Source: Gammaproteobacteria bacterium
Lineage (GTDB): Bacteria; Pseudomonadota; Gammaproteobacteria; Arenicellales; Poriferihabitantaceae
Direction of reading: 5' to 3'
Length of the DNA stretch: 64,000 nucleotides
Assembly: GCA_024644945.1 (NCBI GenBank)
Contig: JAHEGU010000011.1
Span: forward strand, 1-64,000
A program made the translations under genes and the position numbers. The notes under the pieces were generated by a model. The model was not told the origin of the DNA and did no database searches. It saw only the letters and a program-made list of their open reading frames with translations. Shown in pieces: positions 39,749 through 50,145 of the stretch (position 1 is its first letter; each line of letters opens with the position of its first letter).

Positions 39749-40747
39749 ATGCGAGAGATGAGAAAGTTAATACTGAAGAACTTGATGTGCCGTCTGAGTC
39801 TAATACTGATTATCATAAATTTTATTTTTATTGTGGGCTGTGAGCAACAGAGTTCTGAAGTCGAACAACTAGAAGTGATCGATATTGGCAACGGAACGCA
39901 AATTACGACAACAGAGTCGGCTAGTCAGGCAGTTCAAGTGAATAGCACCCAATCGTCTGTGGAGCAGACCGATTTAACCGGAGGCTATAGTTTGGAGTTA
40001 AACAATGGAGCTGTGACTCTTAGTGCGAACGGCGCGAGTCGGATGACGATTATCAATGAAATCGCATCTCAAATTGATATGAAAGTAGCGGCCAGTAATA
40101 GTGCGGATAAACTTATCTCAACTAAACAAAGGTCGGTCACGGTGGATGCAGTGCTGCGGGAAATACTGAATGACATTAATTATCGGACAGGCTATAGAGA
40201 TACTCCTAACGAAATGGGCTTCCGTATAAATAATCTGGTAGTTGGCTCTCAGTCAAACGAACGGTCTTCTGCAGCAAGTGATGGTAACTCGGCCGATGGC
40301 ACCTCAATAGAGTTTGGACTACCTCCAGCGGCGGGAGAGATAAATCTCGGATCCGAACCTGAGGAGATCGAGCTTGTTCAAAGACTTCAGTTTGGGGCAG
40401 CCGAAGATCGAGCTATTGCTGTAAGTGAGCTCATGATGGATCCCCTGGGATTCGATGCAGCCTATAAAATATTCGCTCGTGATGAGTCTCCTGACGTCCG
40501 ACTGGCAGTTTTGGAATTGATTGAATCTGAGGATTATTTCGTCGCCAGGCAGATGGTGGTGTCGGCACTGCAGGATCAAAATAAACAGGTCGTGTTATAT
40601 GCGCTGGGGATAATTGATTCGCATGGTGATTTCACACTGGCACCGCAAGTCGAAGCGCTAACAAATCACTTCGATACAGAAGTTGTCGAGTATGCAAAGG
40701 AGGTTCGAGAATCTCTCACCGAAGGATACTTTGATCTGAACGAATAG
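39749..40747 (+). CDS. Putative lipoprotein with secretin-N-like domain and HEAT-type repeats
   Basis: 332 residues. An N-terminal hydrophobic helix ends in IVGC, a lipobox with Cys 31 as the lipid site, so the mature protein should be membrane-anchored. A Ser/Thr-rich segment follows. Residues about 85-165 have the alternating pattern of an STN (secretin/TonB N-terminal) domain: a repeated I-x-x-I-A-x-x-x-x-M strand-helix layout and AVLREILNDINY. Residues about 220-325 are helical hairpins of HEAT type (RAIAVSELMMD, VRLAVLELIESED, VVLYALGII). No secretin or pilus gene is adjacent. I do not know its function; an envelope assembly or scaffold role is possible. Confidence 0.55.
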   Translation: MREMRKLILKNLMCRLSLILIIINFIFIVGCEQQSSEVEQLEVIDIGNGTQITTTESASQAVQVNSTQSSVEQTDLTGGYSLELNNGAVTLSANGASRMTIINEIASQIDMKVAASNSADKLISTKQRSVTVDAVLREILNDINYRTGYRDTPNEMGFRINNLVVGSQSNERSSAASDGNSADGTSIEFGLPPAAGEINLGSEPEEIELVQRLQFGAAEDRAIAVSELMMDPLGFDAAYKIFARDESPDVRLAVLELIESEDYFVARQMVVSALQDQNKQVVLYALGIIDSHGDFTLAPQVEALTNHFDTEVVEYAKEVRESLTEGYFDLNE

Positions 40748-40778
40748 TATCCGACCTAATTCATTATCAGGTCCTGAT

Positions 40779-43406
40779 TTATTTGTCGATTGGATCTGCA
40801 AGTGCGCGGGATACGACTTCCCTGACGTCTGGAGACAGACTTTCGCTGGAAGCAATCTGCGTCAGCTCGTTTCGCATCTGTTTGCCTAACACAGGAATCA
40901 TATCCCGCCAGCTGTTGAAGGCAGAAACCAGCCGCGAGCTCACTTGAGGATTAATTGGGTCCAGTTCAGTAACCCAGTGGGCAAGAAAACGATAGCCAGA
41001 TCCGTCAGACTGGTGAAAACCTGACGGATTACCATGGGTGAATCCTAGGATCAGAGCATAGACCTTATTAGGATTCGTGTGGTCGAAAGCCGGATGTTTG
41101 CAAAGTTCCTTGACCGTCGTGAGCACATCCTTTTGTACTGCTGTGGCTTGTACGCGAAACCATTTATCTACAACCAGCGCGTGGTTCTGCCAATTCTGAA
41201 AGAAGTCTTCGAGTATGCTGGTCCTGGCTACGGAACTTGAACTAGCAATCGCAGACAACGCTGCCATTCGATCCGTCATATTCATAGATTCTCTAAGTTG
41301 TGATATCGCCAGTTGATGTGTGGTTTCGATGTCCAGACTAGCCAGATACCAGAGGCATATATCCCGCATGCTTCTAACGGCTATTTGCTCCTGGCTGATC
41401 ATTCCCGTATTGCGGGATTGAAGAGATTGATAACTGGCAGTCAATTGATCATAGAGCGTGGCGCCGATCTTCTGCTGTAGCCCAAGCCTGGCACCAGCGA
41501 TTGCTGCTGGATCTATCGGTTTGGATAATTGCGCCAACCATGACTCACCAGGTAGCGAGAGTAGTCTTGCGACAAAGGCAAGGTCTTGCTCAGCAGATTT
41601 CAACACTTCACCTACCAGCTCAATCAAATCGTTGTCGTAGCGGCACTCTTTTCCCTGTTGTAAACGTTGAATATTTTCAAGAATGCAAGATTGGAATAGC
41701 TGTTGTCCTGCTTCCCAGCGCGCGAAAGGATCGTTTTCGTGTCTGAAAATTACGCCTAGTTCGTAGGCAGAAAGATTTGCGTTTAATTTAACCGGGCTGG
41801 TGAAATTTCTTAATAATGAGGGCACTGGCCGCTTCGTTATTCCGTGAAAAGAGAAAGTTTTCTGTTTCTGATCGAGTACTAGGACCGCCGAATCGTCGCC
41901 CTCCAAATCAGGCAAAAAACCATCTTCAGGATGTATCAGCGCTACCGAAATTGGAATCACAAATGATTCCTTACGGGCTTGGCCTGGGGTTGGGGCACAA
42001 TGTTGTACGAGGTGCAATTGATAGAGTTGTCTTGTCTCGTCGTATTCCGAGGTAGCTGTAATTTCAGGTGTGCCGGCTTGTTTATACCAGTTCTTGAACT
42101 GATCAAGGTCCACCCCAGATGCATCCGAAATTGCCGCAATGAAATCGTCAGTGGTAACAGCTTGTCCATCGTGGCGATCGAAGTAAAGATCGGTTCCTTT
42201 GCGAAACAGCTCTCTACCCACAAGAGTGCGTAACATTCTGACGATTTCGGCGCCTTTTTCGTAAACGGTTACAGTGTAAAAGTTATTAATCTCGCTATAA
42301 GACTCTGGCCTGACTGGGTGCGCCATAGGGCCTGCATCTTCTGGAAACTGGTGATTGCGCAGCACATTGACATCGTTTATGCGCTGTACGCCAGGTGATC
42401 CCATATCCGCACTGAATTCTTGATCACGAAAAACCGTAAATCCTTCTTTCAGACTGAGCTGGAACCAGTCACGGCAAGTTACGCGATTACCCGACCAATT
42501 ATGGAAGTATTCGTGACCGATGACCCGTTCGATATTAAGAAAATCAGTATCGGTGGCGGTATCTGTATTAGCCAGAACATATTTGGTATTGAATATATTG
42601 AGGCTTTTATTCTCCATAGCGCCCATATTAAAGTCACTAACTGCTACCACATTAAAAAGATCCAGATCGTATTCACGGCCATACACTTCTTCGTCCCACT
42701 TCATCGAGCGTTTCAGGGCGCCCATCGCATATTTGCACTTTTCAATATCCTGGTCCCTTGCATAAAAACGAAGATCAACAACCCGTCCATTCATAGTGGT
42801 AAAAGTGTCCCTAAGTTCTGAGAGCGATCCAGCTACTACCGCGAACAAATAAGTTGGTTTAGGAAAGGGATCGTCCCACACGGTGCAATTCCGACCGTTT
42901 ATAGTCTCTCTGGAAACAAGATTTCCATTGCATAGGAGTACTGGGAATTGCTGGTGATCCCCACGCAAAGTGACTGTGTAAGTCGCAAGATTATCGGGTC
43001 GATCGATGGCGGGTGTGATTCTCCGATACCCTTCAGCTTCACATTGTGTGCACAACATATCCCCGGAACGATAAAGGCCGCTCAACTGGGTGTTCTCCGT
43101 GGGATTGAGATTATTGAGTATTTCGAGCTGAAAACGATCTGGAATATTGCGGATGACCACCTTATTCTCTGTCTGGGACCAGGAATTCGGACTCAATTCC
43201 TGGTCATCGATCTTTATCGTATCAATGTTAATTCGTTCGCAATCGAGTTCTAGATCGGCAGTGCCCGGCATCTGTCGCTCAACCCGGTGAATTGCTCGCA
43301 CATGGGTGCGCTCCCATTCGAGATCAATTTCAAGAGTGCTGTGGATAATCTTGAACGAGTGTGGTTGGTAGTCCTTGAGGTAAATGAGGGTAGGGTCTGT
43401 TTTCAT
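40779..43406 (-). CDS. pepN: Aminopeptidase N
   Basis: 875 residues, family M1 of the gammaproteobacterial PepN type. Releases N-terminal residues from peptides in the cytoplasm. The exopeptidase motif GAMENKSLNIFN and the zinc motif HEYFHNW...KEG are intact. YEKGAEIVRMLRTLVG and the DDFIAAISDASG segment follow in order, with the C-terminal helical domain complete. Convergent with the lipoprotein gene; a weak GACCT/AGGTC inverted repeat lies between them. Confidence 0.97.
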   Translation of the reverse strand: MKTDPTLIYLKDYQPHSFKIIHSTLEIDLEWERTHVRAIHRVERQMPGTADLELDCERINIDTIKIDDQELSPNSWSQTENKVVIRNIPDRFQLEILNNLNPTENTQLSGLYRSGDMLCTQCEAEGYRRITPAIDRPDNLATYTVTLRGDHQQFPVLLCNGNLVSRETINGRNCTVWDDPFPKPTYLFAVVAGSLSELRDTFTTMNGRVVDLRFYARDQDIEKCKYAMGALKRSMKWDEEVYGREYDLDLFNVVAVSDFNMGAMENKSLNIFNTKYVLANTDTATDTDFLNIERVIGHEYFHNWSGNRVTCRDWFQLSLKEGFTVFRDQEFSADMGSPGVQRINDVNVLRNHQFPEDAGPMAHPVRPESYSEINNFYTVTVYEKGAEIVRMLRTLVGRELFRKGTDLYFDRHDGQAVTTDDFIAAISDASGVDLDQFKNWYKQAGTPEITATSEYDETRQLYQLHLVQHCAPTPGQARKESFVIPISVALIHPEDGFLPDLEGDDSAVLVLDQKQKTFSFHGITKRPVPSLLRNFTSPVKLNANLSAYELGVIFRHENDPFARWEAGQQLFQSCILENIQRLQQGKECRYDNDLIELVGEVLKSAEQDLAFVARLLSLPGESWLAQLSKPIDPAAIAGARLGLQQKIGATLYDQLTASYQSLQSRNTGMISQEQIAVRSMRDICLWYLASLDIETTHQLAISQLRESMNMTDRMAALSAIASSSSVARTSILEDFFQNWQNHALVVDKWFRVQATAVQKDVLTTVKELCKHPAFDHTNPNKVYALILGFTHGNPSGFHQSDGSGYRFLAHWVTELDPINPQVSSRLVSAFNSWRDMIPVLGKQMRNELTQIASSESLSPDVREVVSRALADPIDK

Positions 43407-43507
43407 TATTTCATATTCTAAAGCGATATACTGGTGCTGCTGGCGTGGCGCTAAACAACGAGTGCTTCACGTCAGATCTTGCAGTTAACTAATAGGTAAT
43501 TATAGCG

Positions 43508-43900
43508 ATGAATATCGCCCGACTTGATCATTTCGTATTAACAGTGAAAGACATCAACGAAACAGTGAAGTTCTATACTGAGGTTCTTGGTATGGTCGCG
43601 GAAAAATTTACGGGCGGGGGTGAGCAGAGAATAGCGCTTAAGTTCGGCAATCAGAAGATAAATCTCCATCAACAGGGCCGAGAATTTAAACCCGGAGCAC
43701 TGGCACCGCTTCCCGGGAGCGGCGATTTCTGCTTGATTTGTGCCACACCACTTGAGCAGATAAAGCAGGAACTTGAGCAACGTGAAATTGCGATTGTGGA
43801 GGGCCCGGTCGAGAAGACAGGGGCAACTGGGCCATTACAGTCAATTTACATCAGGGACCCGGATCAGAATTTAGTGGAGTTATCCAACCAAATTGGTTGA
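43508..43900 (+). CDS. Glyoxalase/bleomycin-resistance (VOC) family protein
   Basis: 130 residues forming one VOC unit. The opening RLDHFVLTVKDINETVKFYTEVLGM has a candidate metal His at position 8; LHQQGREFKP and the final IRDPDQNLVELSN hold the other usual metal positions. The subgroup often called virulence-protein or lactoylglutathione-lyase-like fits best. Substrate unknown; an aldehyde or thiol-adduct detoxification role is only a family default. It is convergent with fdxA. Confidence 0.85.
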   Translation: MNIARLDHFVLTVKDINETVKFYTEVLGMVAEKFTGGGEQRIALKFGNQKINLHQQGREFKPGALAPLPGSGDFCLICATPLEQIKQELEQREIAIVEGPVEKTGATGPLQSIYIRDPDQNLVELSNQIG

Positions 43901-43914
43901 TCTCTGGATGCAGG

Positions 43915-44238
43915 TTACTTCTCGAGATACTGCAGTTTATCTTTAACCTCCTCCCATTCCTTCGCATCTGCAGGGGATGGTTTCATTTCAGTGATTACGG
44001 GCCAGACCTGACTAAGTTCGGTGTTCAGTTCAAGGAAGTGCTCCTGGCTTTCAGGCAGTTCATCCTCGGCGTAAATTGCATCAACCGGACACTCAGGCTC
44101 GCATAAGCTGCAGTCAATGCATTCTTCGGGGTCAATGACCAGAAAATTAGGTCCTTCGTGGAAGCAGTCGACTGGGCACACCTCAACGCAATCGGTGTAT
44201 TTACATTTGATGCAGGATTCGACAACAACGTATGTCAT
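43915..44238 (-). CDS. fdxA: Seven-iron ferredoxin FdxA
   Basis: 107 residues. The N-terminal cysteine pattern [17 protein letters not shown] gives the [3Fe-4S]-type site and [15 protein letters not shown] the [4Fe-4S] site, and the Glu-rich C-terminal extension is typical of FdxA. A low-potential electron carrier. Lies 119 bases downstream of mutS on the same strand, an adjacency common in pseudomonads and relatives. Confidence 0.95.
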   Translation of the reverse strand: MTYVVVESCIKCKYTDCVEVCPVDCFHEGPNFLVIDPEECIDCSLCEPECPVDAIYAEDELPESQEHFLELNTELSQVWPVITEMKPSPADAKEWEEVKDKLQYLEK

Positions 44239-44357
44239 TACTAATCGATTTAGACTGGTTTTTTACAGGGGCCGGATTGTACTACTATCAGTTACTGTTT
44301 CGCAGCACATCTTCCGTTTTTGCAGCGTTATTAAGCACTTCGCTGGGTTTATGCATT

Positions 44358-46934
44358 TCACTTTTTGCGGCTTAGCCCTAGCATCTTGTGCAAATCAAAT
44401 ATCAGATCGAGAGCCTGCCGGGGAGTGGTGTCGTTAGGCAATTGTCCCTTAATCCGTGCAATTACCGCCTGTTCTTCAGGGCGGCTTTCGGGAAACAGGC
44501 TGGACTGCGATTTAACCTTACCCGAATCCGATTCTGTGAGTCCGGCATATTGTTGCTCAAGAGAGGCAAGCTTGTGGCGAGATTCTTCAATAACGGCATC
44601 GGGTACGCCCGCAAGGCGCGCCACCTGAAGTCCATAACTCTGACTGGCGGGGCCTGAATTGACGCTATATAAAAATACGATCTTATGGCCATGTTCGACC
44701 GCATCCAGGTGGACATTTACCGCATTCTTTAGCTGGTCAGCAAGAGAAGTCAGTTCGAAATAGTGGGTCGAGAACAGGGTAAATGCGCCAACCCTTCGAG
44801 CCAGGTCACCGGCACAGGCCCAGGCCAGAGAAAGGCCATCGAATGTGCTAGTGCCGCGTCCAATTTCATCTACTAAAACAAGGCTTAAATCCGTAGCGTT
44901 ACGCAGTATATTTGCCATCTCAGTCATCTCTACCATGAAAGTGGATCTGCCTCCCGCGACATCATCAGCGGCGCCGATGCGGCTATAGATACGGTCGATC
45001 GGGCCAATTGTTGCTGACTCCGCGGCAACGTAACTACCCGTATGCGCCAATAACGCAATCAACGCAACCTGGCGCATATAGGTGCTCTTGCCACCCATAT
45101 TGGGCCCGGTGATAAGCTGCATTCGCGTGCTGCCATTGAGCCGTGTGCTGTTAGGGATAAATGGACTATCAAGGTTTTTTTCGACTACAGGATGTCGACC
45201 ATGCTTGATTTCAAGAACAGGTTGTTCGCTAAATTTCGGCCTGTGCCAGGAGAGTGTGACCGCTCGCTCAGCAAGATTCTGAAGCGTGTCCAGTTCGGCC
45301 AGGCTGTGAGCGCATTGCATCAATGTGGAAACATCCTGTCCCAGGGTTTCCAGTAATTGATCGTAAAGCCATTTCTCTCTTGTCAGAGCCTTGCCCTTGG
45401 CACTTAATATGCGATCCTCAAACTGTTTTAGTTCTTCGGTAACGAATCTCTCGGCATTTTTTACAGTCTGACGTCGTATATAGTGCTGTGGAACATCGTC
45501 TGACTGCGACCGGGGCAGTTCGATGTAATAACCATGCACTCTGTTGTATCTGACTCTAAGGTTGGCGACCCCGGTCAGTTCTTTCTCCCTTTGTTCAAGC
45601 TCCAGTAGATATTCGCTCGAGTCGCGTTGAAGGTGGCGTAGCTCACTTAACTCTGCGTCATAGTCGTCATTCAGAACACCTCCATCGCGGACTACGGCTG
45701 GAGGCTCATCTTTCACTGCACGAATTAACAAGCTTTCAGTTTCAGGCTGTGGCTTAAGCTGAGTGCGCAGGTTGGAAAGCATCTCAGAAGATGTCGATTC
45801 CAGCAGATCAAATAGTGTCTGTAGCACTGCCAATCCGGTCCGCAACCTGACCAGGTCGCGTGGCCGCGCTGTTTTCATCGCGATTCTGGCCAGTATCCGT
45901 TCCATATCGCCCACCTGACGCAGGGCCGGAACTAAGTCACTAAAACGCTTTTCATAGATCAACCAGTCGATAGCGTCATGTCGGATGCGCAGCATCTGAT
46001 GATCCCTGCTCGGACTGCTGATCCAGCGCCGTAGCATCCGAGCACCCATGGGACTGGCGCAACCATCTATTAAATTGATCAGAGAGTGCTGTTCGCTGCC
46101 ACTTTGGCTCCGGTCAATTTCAAGATTGACACGGGTAACCTGGTCAACGATAAGAATCTGATCGTCTCCCTGGAACTTGATTGCCCGAACATGGGGCGTG
46201 TCGGCGCCATGCAAATCACGAATGTACTGCATAAGTGCTCCCGCTGCCCGGGTCGCGAGAGGGAACGAGTGGCATTCAAAAGCGGTTAGATCGTGGGTGG
46301 AAAATAGCGTGCAAAGAATCTGCTCGGCGCGGGCCGATTCAAAATACCAGTCTGGAATTGCACTGACCGATTCAATCCCAAGAGCGTGCTGCTGATCTTC
46401 TCCAACCAGAATTTCTGCCACTCCCAAGCGTTCCAGCTCGGCCTGCAGTCGATCAGTTTCCGAAATTTCAAAACCTTCGAAGCGACCACTGGAAATTTCC
46501 AGGGTAGCAATGCCAATTCGATCCCCGGTACGAATCACGGCGGCTGTGATATTTTGCCGTCGGTCAGATAGTAAATTTTCCTCCGTCAGGGTTCCCGGCG
46601 TGATCACTCGAACGACCTTACGTTCTACAGGCCCTTTGGATGCTGCGGGATCACCAATCTGCTCGCAGATTGCTACAGGCAGATTGGCCCGAACCAGTTT
46701 TGCCAGATATTGGTCAGCACTATGAAAAGGCACGCCTGCCATCGGAATAGGGGATCCCGCTGATTTGCCTCTTGCAGTGAGCGTAATGTCCAGTAATCGC
46801 GACGCCTTCTCGGCGTCGTCATAGAACAGCTCGTAAAAGTCCCCCATACGGTAGAACAACAGAGTGTCAGGGTATTCCGCTTTGATCGCCAGATACTGGC
46901 GCATCATAGGCGTATGACCATCCCGATCGCTCAC
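44358..46934 (-). CDS. mutS: DNA mismatch repair protein MutS
   Basis: 858 residues. Recognises mismatches and starts repair with MutL. The N-terminal mismatch-binding domain has the Phe-x-Glu motif in [13 protein letters not shown]. The ATPase has [14 protein letters not shown] (Walker A), [22 protein letters not shown] (Walker B region) and [11 protein letters not shown]. The C-terminal dimerisation helices end in [12 protein letters not shown]. It overlaps suhB by four bases. Confidence 0.98.
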   Translation of the reverse strand: MSDRDGHTPMMRQYLAIKAEYPDTLLFYRMGDFYELFYDDAEKASRLLDITLTARGKSAGSPIPMAGVPFHSADQYLAKLVRANLPVAICEQIGDPAASKGPVERKVVRVITPGTLTEENLLSDRRQNITAAVIRTGDRIGIATLEISSGRFEGFEISETDRLQAELERLGVAEILVGEDQQHALGIESVSAIPDWYFESARAEQILCTLFSTHDLTAFECHSFPLATRAAGALMQYIRDLHGADTPHVRAIKFQGDDQILIVDQVTRVNLEIDRSQSGSEQHSLINLIDGCASPMGARMLRRWISSPSRDHQMLRIRHDAIDWLIYEKRFSDLVPALRQVGDMERILARIAMKTARPRDLVRLRTGLAVLQTLFDLLESTSSEMLSNLRTQLKPQPETESLLIRAVKDEPPAVVRDGGVLNDDYDAELSELRHLQRDSSEYLLELEQREKELTGVANLRVRYNRVHGYYIELPRSQSDDVPQHYIRRQTVKNAERFVTEELKQFEDRILSAKGKALTREKWLYDQLLETLGQDVSTLMQCAHSLAELDTLQNLAERAVTLSWHRPKFSEQPVLEIKHGRHPVVEKNLDSPFIPNSTRLNGSTRMQLITGPNMGGKSTYMRQVALIALLAHTGSYVAAESATIGPIDRIYSRIGAADDVAGGRSTFMVEMTEMANILRNATDLSLVLVDEIGRGTSTFDGLSLAWACAGDLARRVGAFTLFSTHYFELTSLADQLKNAVNVHLDAVEHGHKIVFLYSVNSGPASQSYGLQVARLAGVPDAVIEESRHKLASLEQQYAGLTESDSGKVKSQSSLFPESRPEEQAVIARIKGQLPNDTTPRQALDLIFDLHKMLGLSRKK

Positions 46935-47740
46935 GCTTTTTGGGCAAAACGGCTTTTGACGATACCCATGAGCTCATTGAACATTTTCGGATTGGCTGCA
47001 ACGATATTCCCCGATTCAAAGAATTCCTGACCGCCATCAAAATCCGCAACAAGGCCTCCGGCTTCCCTGACCAGGAGACTGCCAGCGGCGGTGTCCCAGG
47101 GCTGTAGACCGGCCTCCCAGTAACCGTCTAGACGTCCACAGGCGACATAAGCAAGGTCCAATGCAGCCGAGCCGCTGACCTTGATATCGCTGACTTTCGG
47201 CAACACCGCTCTTAGTATACGAAGAGTGCCATCAAGACGCTCGATATTACGCAGTGGAAAGCCTGATGCCACCAGGGATTCGTCCAATGATCCCTTGCCA
47301 CTGACTCGCATTCGTCGATTGTCGAGTTGTGCGCCCTGGTTTCTCGAGGCGGTGAACAGTTCGTCTCGCAAAGGATCATAGATAATGGCATGCTCCATGA
47401 CGCCACCGCGACGAATGCCAAGAGAGATTGCGAAATGTGGATGACCGTGTAAAAAATTTGTAGTGCCGTCCAGGGGATCAATCACCCACTCAAATTCATC
47501 AGCTCCACTCTCTTTAGAGGTGTGCTTGTCACCACTTTCTTCCGCCAGAATTCGGTGATTGGGGTAGAGATAGTGAATTGTCTCGATAATATCCTGCTCC
47601 GCCATACGATCTAATTCGCTGACAAAATCTCTTCGTCCTTTCTTCTCCACGGAAAGCTGTTCAAGCCGGTCGAGATAACGCACAGCTAAGCTGCCAGCAC
47701 GTCGCGCAGCCTTGATACCGACGGTTACGATGGGATCCAT
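46931..47740 (-). CDS. suhB: Inositol-1-monophosphatase family protein SuhB
   Basis: 269 residues. Mg-dependent phosphatase; in E. coli SuhB also acts as a regulator of rRNA transcription. Motifs are [29 protein letters not shown] and [24 protein letters not shown]. Divergent from trmJ; this suhB/trmJ head-to-head arrangement is conserved in gammaproteobacteria. Confidence 0.95.
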   Translation of the reverse strand: MDPIVTVGIKAARRAGSLAVRYLDRLEQLSVEKKGRRDFVSELDRMAEQDIIETIHYLYPNHRILAEESGDKHTSKESGADEFEWVIDPLDGTTNFLHGHPHFAISLGIRRGGVMEHAIIYDPLRDELFTASRNQGAQLDNRRMRVSGKGSLDESLVASGFPLRNIERLDGTLRILRAVLPKVSDIKVSGSAALDLAYVACGRLDGYWEAGLQPWDTAAGSLLVREAGGLVADFDGGQEFFESGNIVAANPKMFNELMGIVKSRFAQKA

Positions 47741-47843
47741 TGAAGTTTCCGGGCAACAAGATTGTTGCAGTTGATTGAATGATCGACGTCGTATTCTCGA
47801 GGTAGCGTTTCTTTTCGCCTCACCTTGATGCAGAATCCGATCG

Positions 47844-48569
47844 ATGAAAACGCTGGATTATATCCGAGTCGTCCTGATTCAACCTACTCATCCTGGCAAT
47901 ATCGGCGCGACCGCAAGAGCTATGGCGAATATGGGCGTATCCCAGCTGGTGTTGGTGGATCCTGTAGACTTTCCGAGTCCAGTTGCCACCGCCCGCGCGG
48001 CTGGCGCAGATGAGATCCTGGACAATGCACTCGTAGTTGATACGCTCGATATAGCGGTGGCGGACTGCACGCTTGTAATCGGAACGACAGCGCGTTCACG
48101 CTCGATAAAATGGCCCGAAAAATCTCCTTCGAAGGCCGTGGAAACATTTAAAACCGGTCAGCATTCGAAGATTGCATATGTATTTGGTCGAGAGAGCAGT
48201 GGCCTGACAAATGAGGAGTTGGAGCGCTGCCATTTTCTGATCAGAATCCCAGTTGAAGAATCATTTTCCTCGCTCAATCTCGCTTCGGCAGTAACGGTCA
48301 TTCTGTATGAAATCAGAAAGCAATTGCTGCAATCGACTGAGGAGATGACCGTCAAAAGCGATAAACTGGCTACGGCTGAAGAAATGCGACATTTTCTGGA
48401 GCATCTAGAGCAATTCGTAAAAAAAATAGAGTTCAGTGACGGTCGATCCAGCAAATTACAGCGCAAAATGGCGCGGATGTTCAACCGAATTCATATGTAT
48501 GCCCAGGAAGTCCGTATGGTTCGCGGTTTGTTTAAGTCAGTCGAAGACAAGCTGGATGGTAAATACTAG
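47844..48569 (+). CDS. trmJ: tRNA (cytidine/uridine-2'-O-)-methyltransferase TrmJ
   Basis: 241 residues. SPOUT enzyme that methylates the ribose of position 32 in tRNA. The knot motifs are IRVVLIQPTHPGNIGATARAM, AYVFGRESSGLTNEEL and FSSLNLASAVTVILYEI. The C-terminal helical extension is complete. The suhB-trmJ divergent intergenic region is about 100 bases. Confidence 0.95.
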   Translation: MKTLDYIRVVLIQPTHPGNIGATARAMANMGVSQLVLVDPVDFPSPVATARAAGADEILDNALVVDTLDIAVADCTLVIGTTARSRSIKWPEKSPSKAVETFKTGQHSKIAYVFGRESSGLTNEELERCHFLIRIPVEESFSSLNLASAVTVILYEIRKQLLQSTEEMTVKSDKLATAEEMRHFLEHLEQFVKKIEFSDGRSSKLQRKMARMFNRIHMYAQEVRMVRGLFKSVEDKLDGKY

Positions 48570-48600
48570 CGGAACCAAAACTCAATTCTTTATTTCATTG

Positions 48601-48876
48601 ATGATGCAACACATTATTAAAGTCATTCACCAGCAGGAGGCGGAGGTGAGGGAGTGGTTCCGAGACAATGATGCAACCTTAGATCAGTTCACTCGAACCG
48701 ACCAGGAAATCAGAAGTCATCAGGTAATTATGCTCGCGTCGATTCCGGAGCAATCAACGCAAAACTTGTGTGTAACCGGACTTGTAAAAATGTGGCATCT
48801 GAAACCAGTGTTAAAAAGCGCTATTCCGGGTTCAGAGAAATGTCCATCTGGTAAGTGTTCCACATGGTCTTTGTAG
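48601..48876 (+). CDS. Possible short gene or gene fragment after trmJ
   Basis: A 91-codon frame starting with two ATGs. Its first 40 residues (MQHIIKVIHQQEAEVREWF then RDND) are amphipathic and look protein-like, faintly recalling the helix that opens some glutamate-cysteine ligases (HEA-x-I-x-x-WFR). After about residue 70 the sequence loses that character and runs antisense into the acetyltransferase gene. It could be a small unknown protein, a decayed fragment, or chance. I do not recognise it. Confidence 0.25.
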   Translation: MMQHIIKVIHQQEAEVREWFRDNDATLDQFTRTDQEIRSHQVIMLASIPEQSTQNLCVTGLVKMWHLKPVLKSAIPGSEKCPSGKCSTWSL

Positions 48877-49291
48877 CGAGCTGATCATAAAGCGCCCTCG
48901 CACGATAGTTATCGTCTGCAGTAATCCAGCGAATGATAGGCCAATTTTGCTCCCGAGCATGGTCTTCGAGGGCTCCAAATAGAGCTTTTCCGATATTTGC
49001 ACCACGCGCATCAGGATCAACGAATAGATCGTCCAGAAAACCGATATCAATGCCGCGCAGTGGGCTTGGCATTCGACGCACATGGGCAAATCCGCTTGGC
49101 AGATCGTCCTCACCGACAAATGCGACCAGACAGTTTATCTCGTGATGCGGATCATGTATCCAACCCCATAAGGTTTCGAGGATGTCATCGTTCATGGGTA
49201 CCTTGTAAAATTCAGCATAGCCGCGGTAAAGGTCGCACCAACCAGGAAAATCTCTGGTGTTCGCTTTTCTGATACGAACTGGATTATTCAT
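48821..49291 (-). CDS. GNAT family N-acetyltransferase
   Basis: 156 residues from ATG 49291; the frame is open to 49324. The acetyl-CoA fold has the motif FLDDLFVDPDARGANIGKALFGALEDHA (about residues 81-108), with the pyrophosphate-binding R-G-x-x-I-G-K loop, then YRARALYDQLATK at the end. Preferred start because the upstream acetyltransferase gene stops at 49284 and the two would be translationally coupled. The opening IRKANTRDFPGWCDLYRGYAEFY is typical of small diamine or amino-acid acetylases, but the acceptor is unknown. Confidence 0.85.
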   Translation of the reverse strand: MNNPVRIRKANTRDFPGWCDLYRGYAEFYKVPMNDDILETLWGWIHDPHHEINCLVAFVGEDDLPSGFAHVRRMPSPLRGIDIGFLDDLFVDPDARGANIGKALFGALEDHAREQNWPIIRWITADDNYRARALYDQLATKTMWNTYQMDISLNPE

Positions 49292-50018
49292 TTGAATCAA
49301 TTGACATTTCTTTTGTGAGTTCACTCAACGACTTTTTTTGATGGCCTTTATCATTAAAATTTTGTGTTGATAACCAGGTATTGTAAATGCGGTGCAGTTT
49401 TGGCCAATCGCGATCAATGATCGAAAACCAAGCGGTATCACGATTGCGTCCTTTATATATTGTTGCCTGCCTGAAAACACCTTCAAACTGAAATCCGAGC
49501 CGCGTGGCTGCATTTCTCGATCGTTGATTCAATGCATCGCACTTCCACTCATATCGTCGATAGCCGAGATTAAAGACATTTTGCATCATTAAGAACATGG
49601 CTTCGGTTGCGGCAATCGAATTTTGCAGAAGTGGAGAATAATTGATATGACCGACCTCAATCGAACCGTTAGCGGGGTCGATGCGCAGATAACTGGCGAC
49701 GCCGACAGCTTGTTGCGTCTTGGAATCGACGATAGCGTAGAACTTTGGGTCATCTTTACTGCAAACTGTATCGACCCAGGTAAGGTATTGATCTAATTCT
49801 GCAAAAGGACCGTAAGGGAGGTAAACCCAAATACGATCTTCCTGATCCGATTGATTCGCTTTGAACAAGTGTTCGCCATGTTTTGAGGCGTCGAGCGGTT
49901 CCAGTCGACAGTATGTTCCGTCAAGAGAGCGATCGTCAGGCTTCTCAGGAGAGCGCCAGTCTTTTATCGGCGTGCCTACTGGAAGTCCGAGCCCATTAAC
50001 TATATTGTCTGCTGACAC
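49284..50018 (-). CDS. GNAT family N-acetyltransferase, RimJ/RimL type
   Basis: 244 residues. Pattern of the RimL-like group: CRLEPLDASKHGEHLF near 38, VGVASYLRIDPANGSIEVGHINYSP, then the characteristic EWKCDALNQRSRNAATRLGFQFEGVFRQA followed by RDTAWFSIIDRDWP. Members acetylate protein N-termini or small molecules including antibiotics; the target is unknown. The last eight bases overlap the next acetyltransferase gene, suggesting a two-gene operon. Confidence 0.88.
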   Translation of the reverse strand: MSADNIVNGLGLPVGTPIKDWRSPEKPDDRSLDGTYCRLEPLDASKHGEHLFKANQSDQEDRIWVYLPYGPFAELDQYLTWVDTVCSKDDPKFYAIVDSKTQQAVGVASYLRIDPANGSIEVGHINYSPLLQNSIAATEAMFLMMQNVFNLGYRRYEWKCDALNQRSRNAATRLGFQFEGVFRQATIYKGRNRDTAWFSIIDRDWPKLHRIYNTWLSTQNFNDKGHQKKSLSELTKEMSIDSNE

Positions 50019-50145
50019 AGGTTAAGTATGTGCTGAGTGATTACGTGTCGATTATCCTTTAGTGGATGACCATTGGGGTAGTGTTTTTAATTGTCATGTA
50101 ATAATACATTGTTCAAATTGAGGAATATTACGCACTTCTATTGCA

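Noticed and set aside
42420-42821. Plus-strand frame of 133 codons
   Set aside because: Antisense to the catalytic region of pepN, including the zinc motif.
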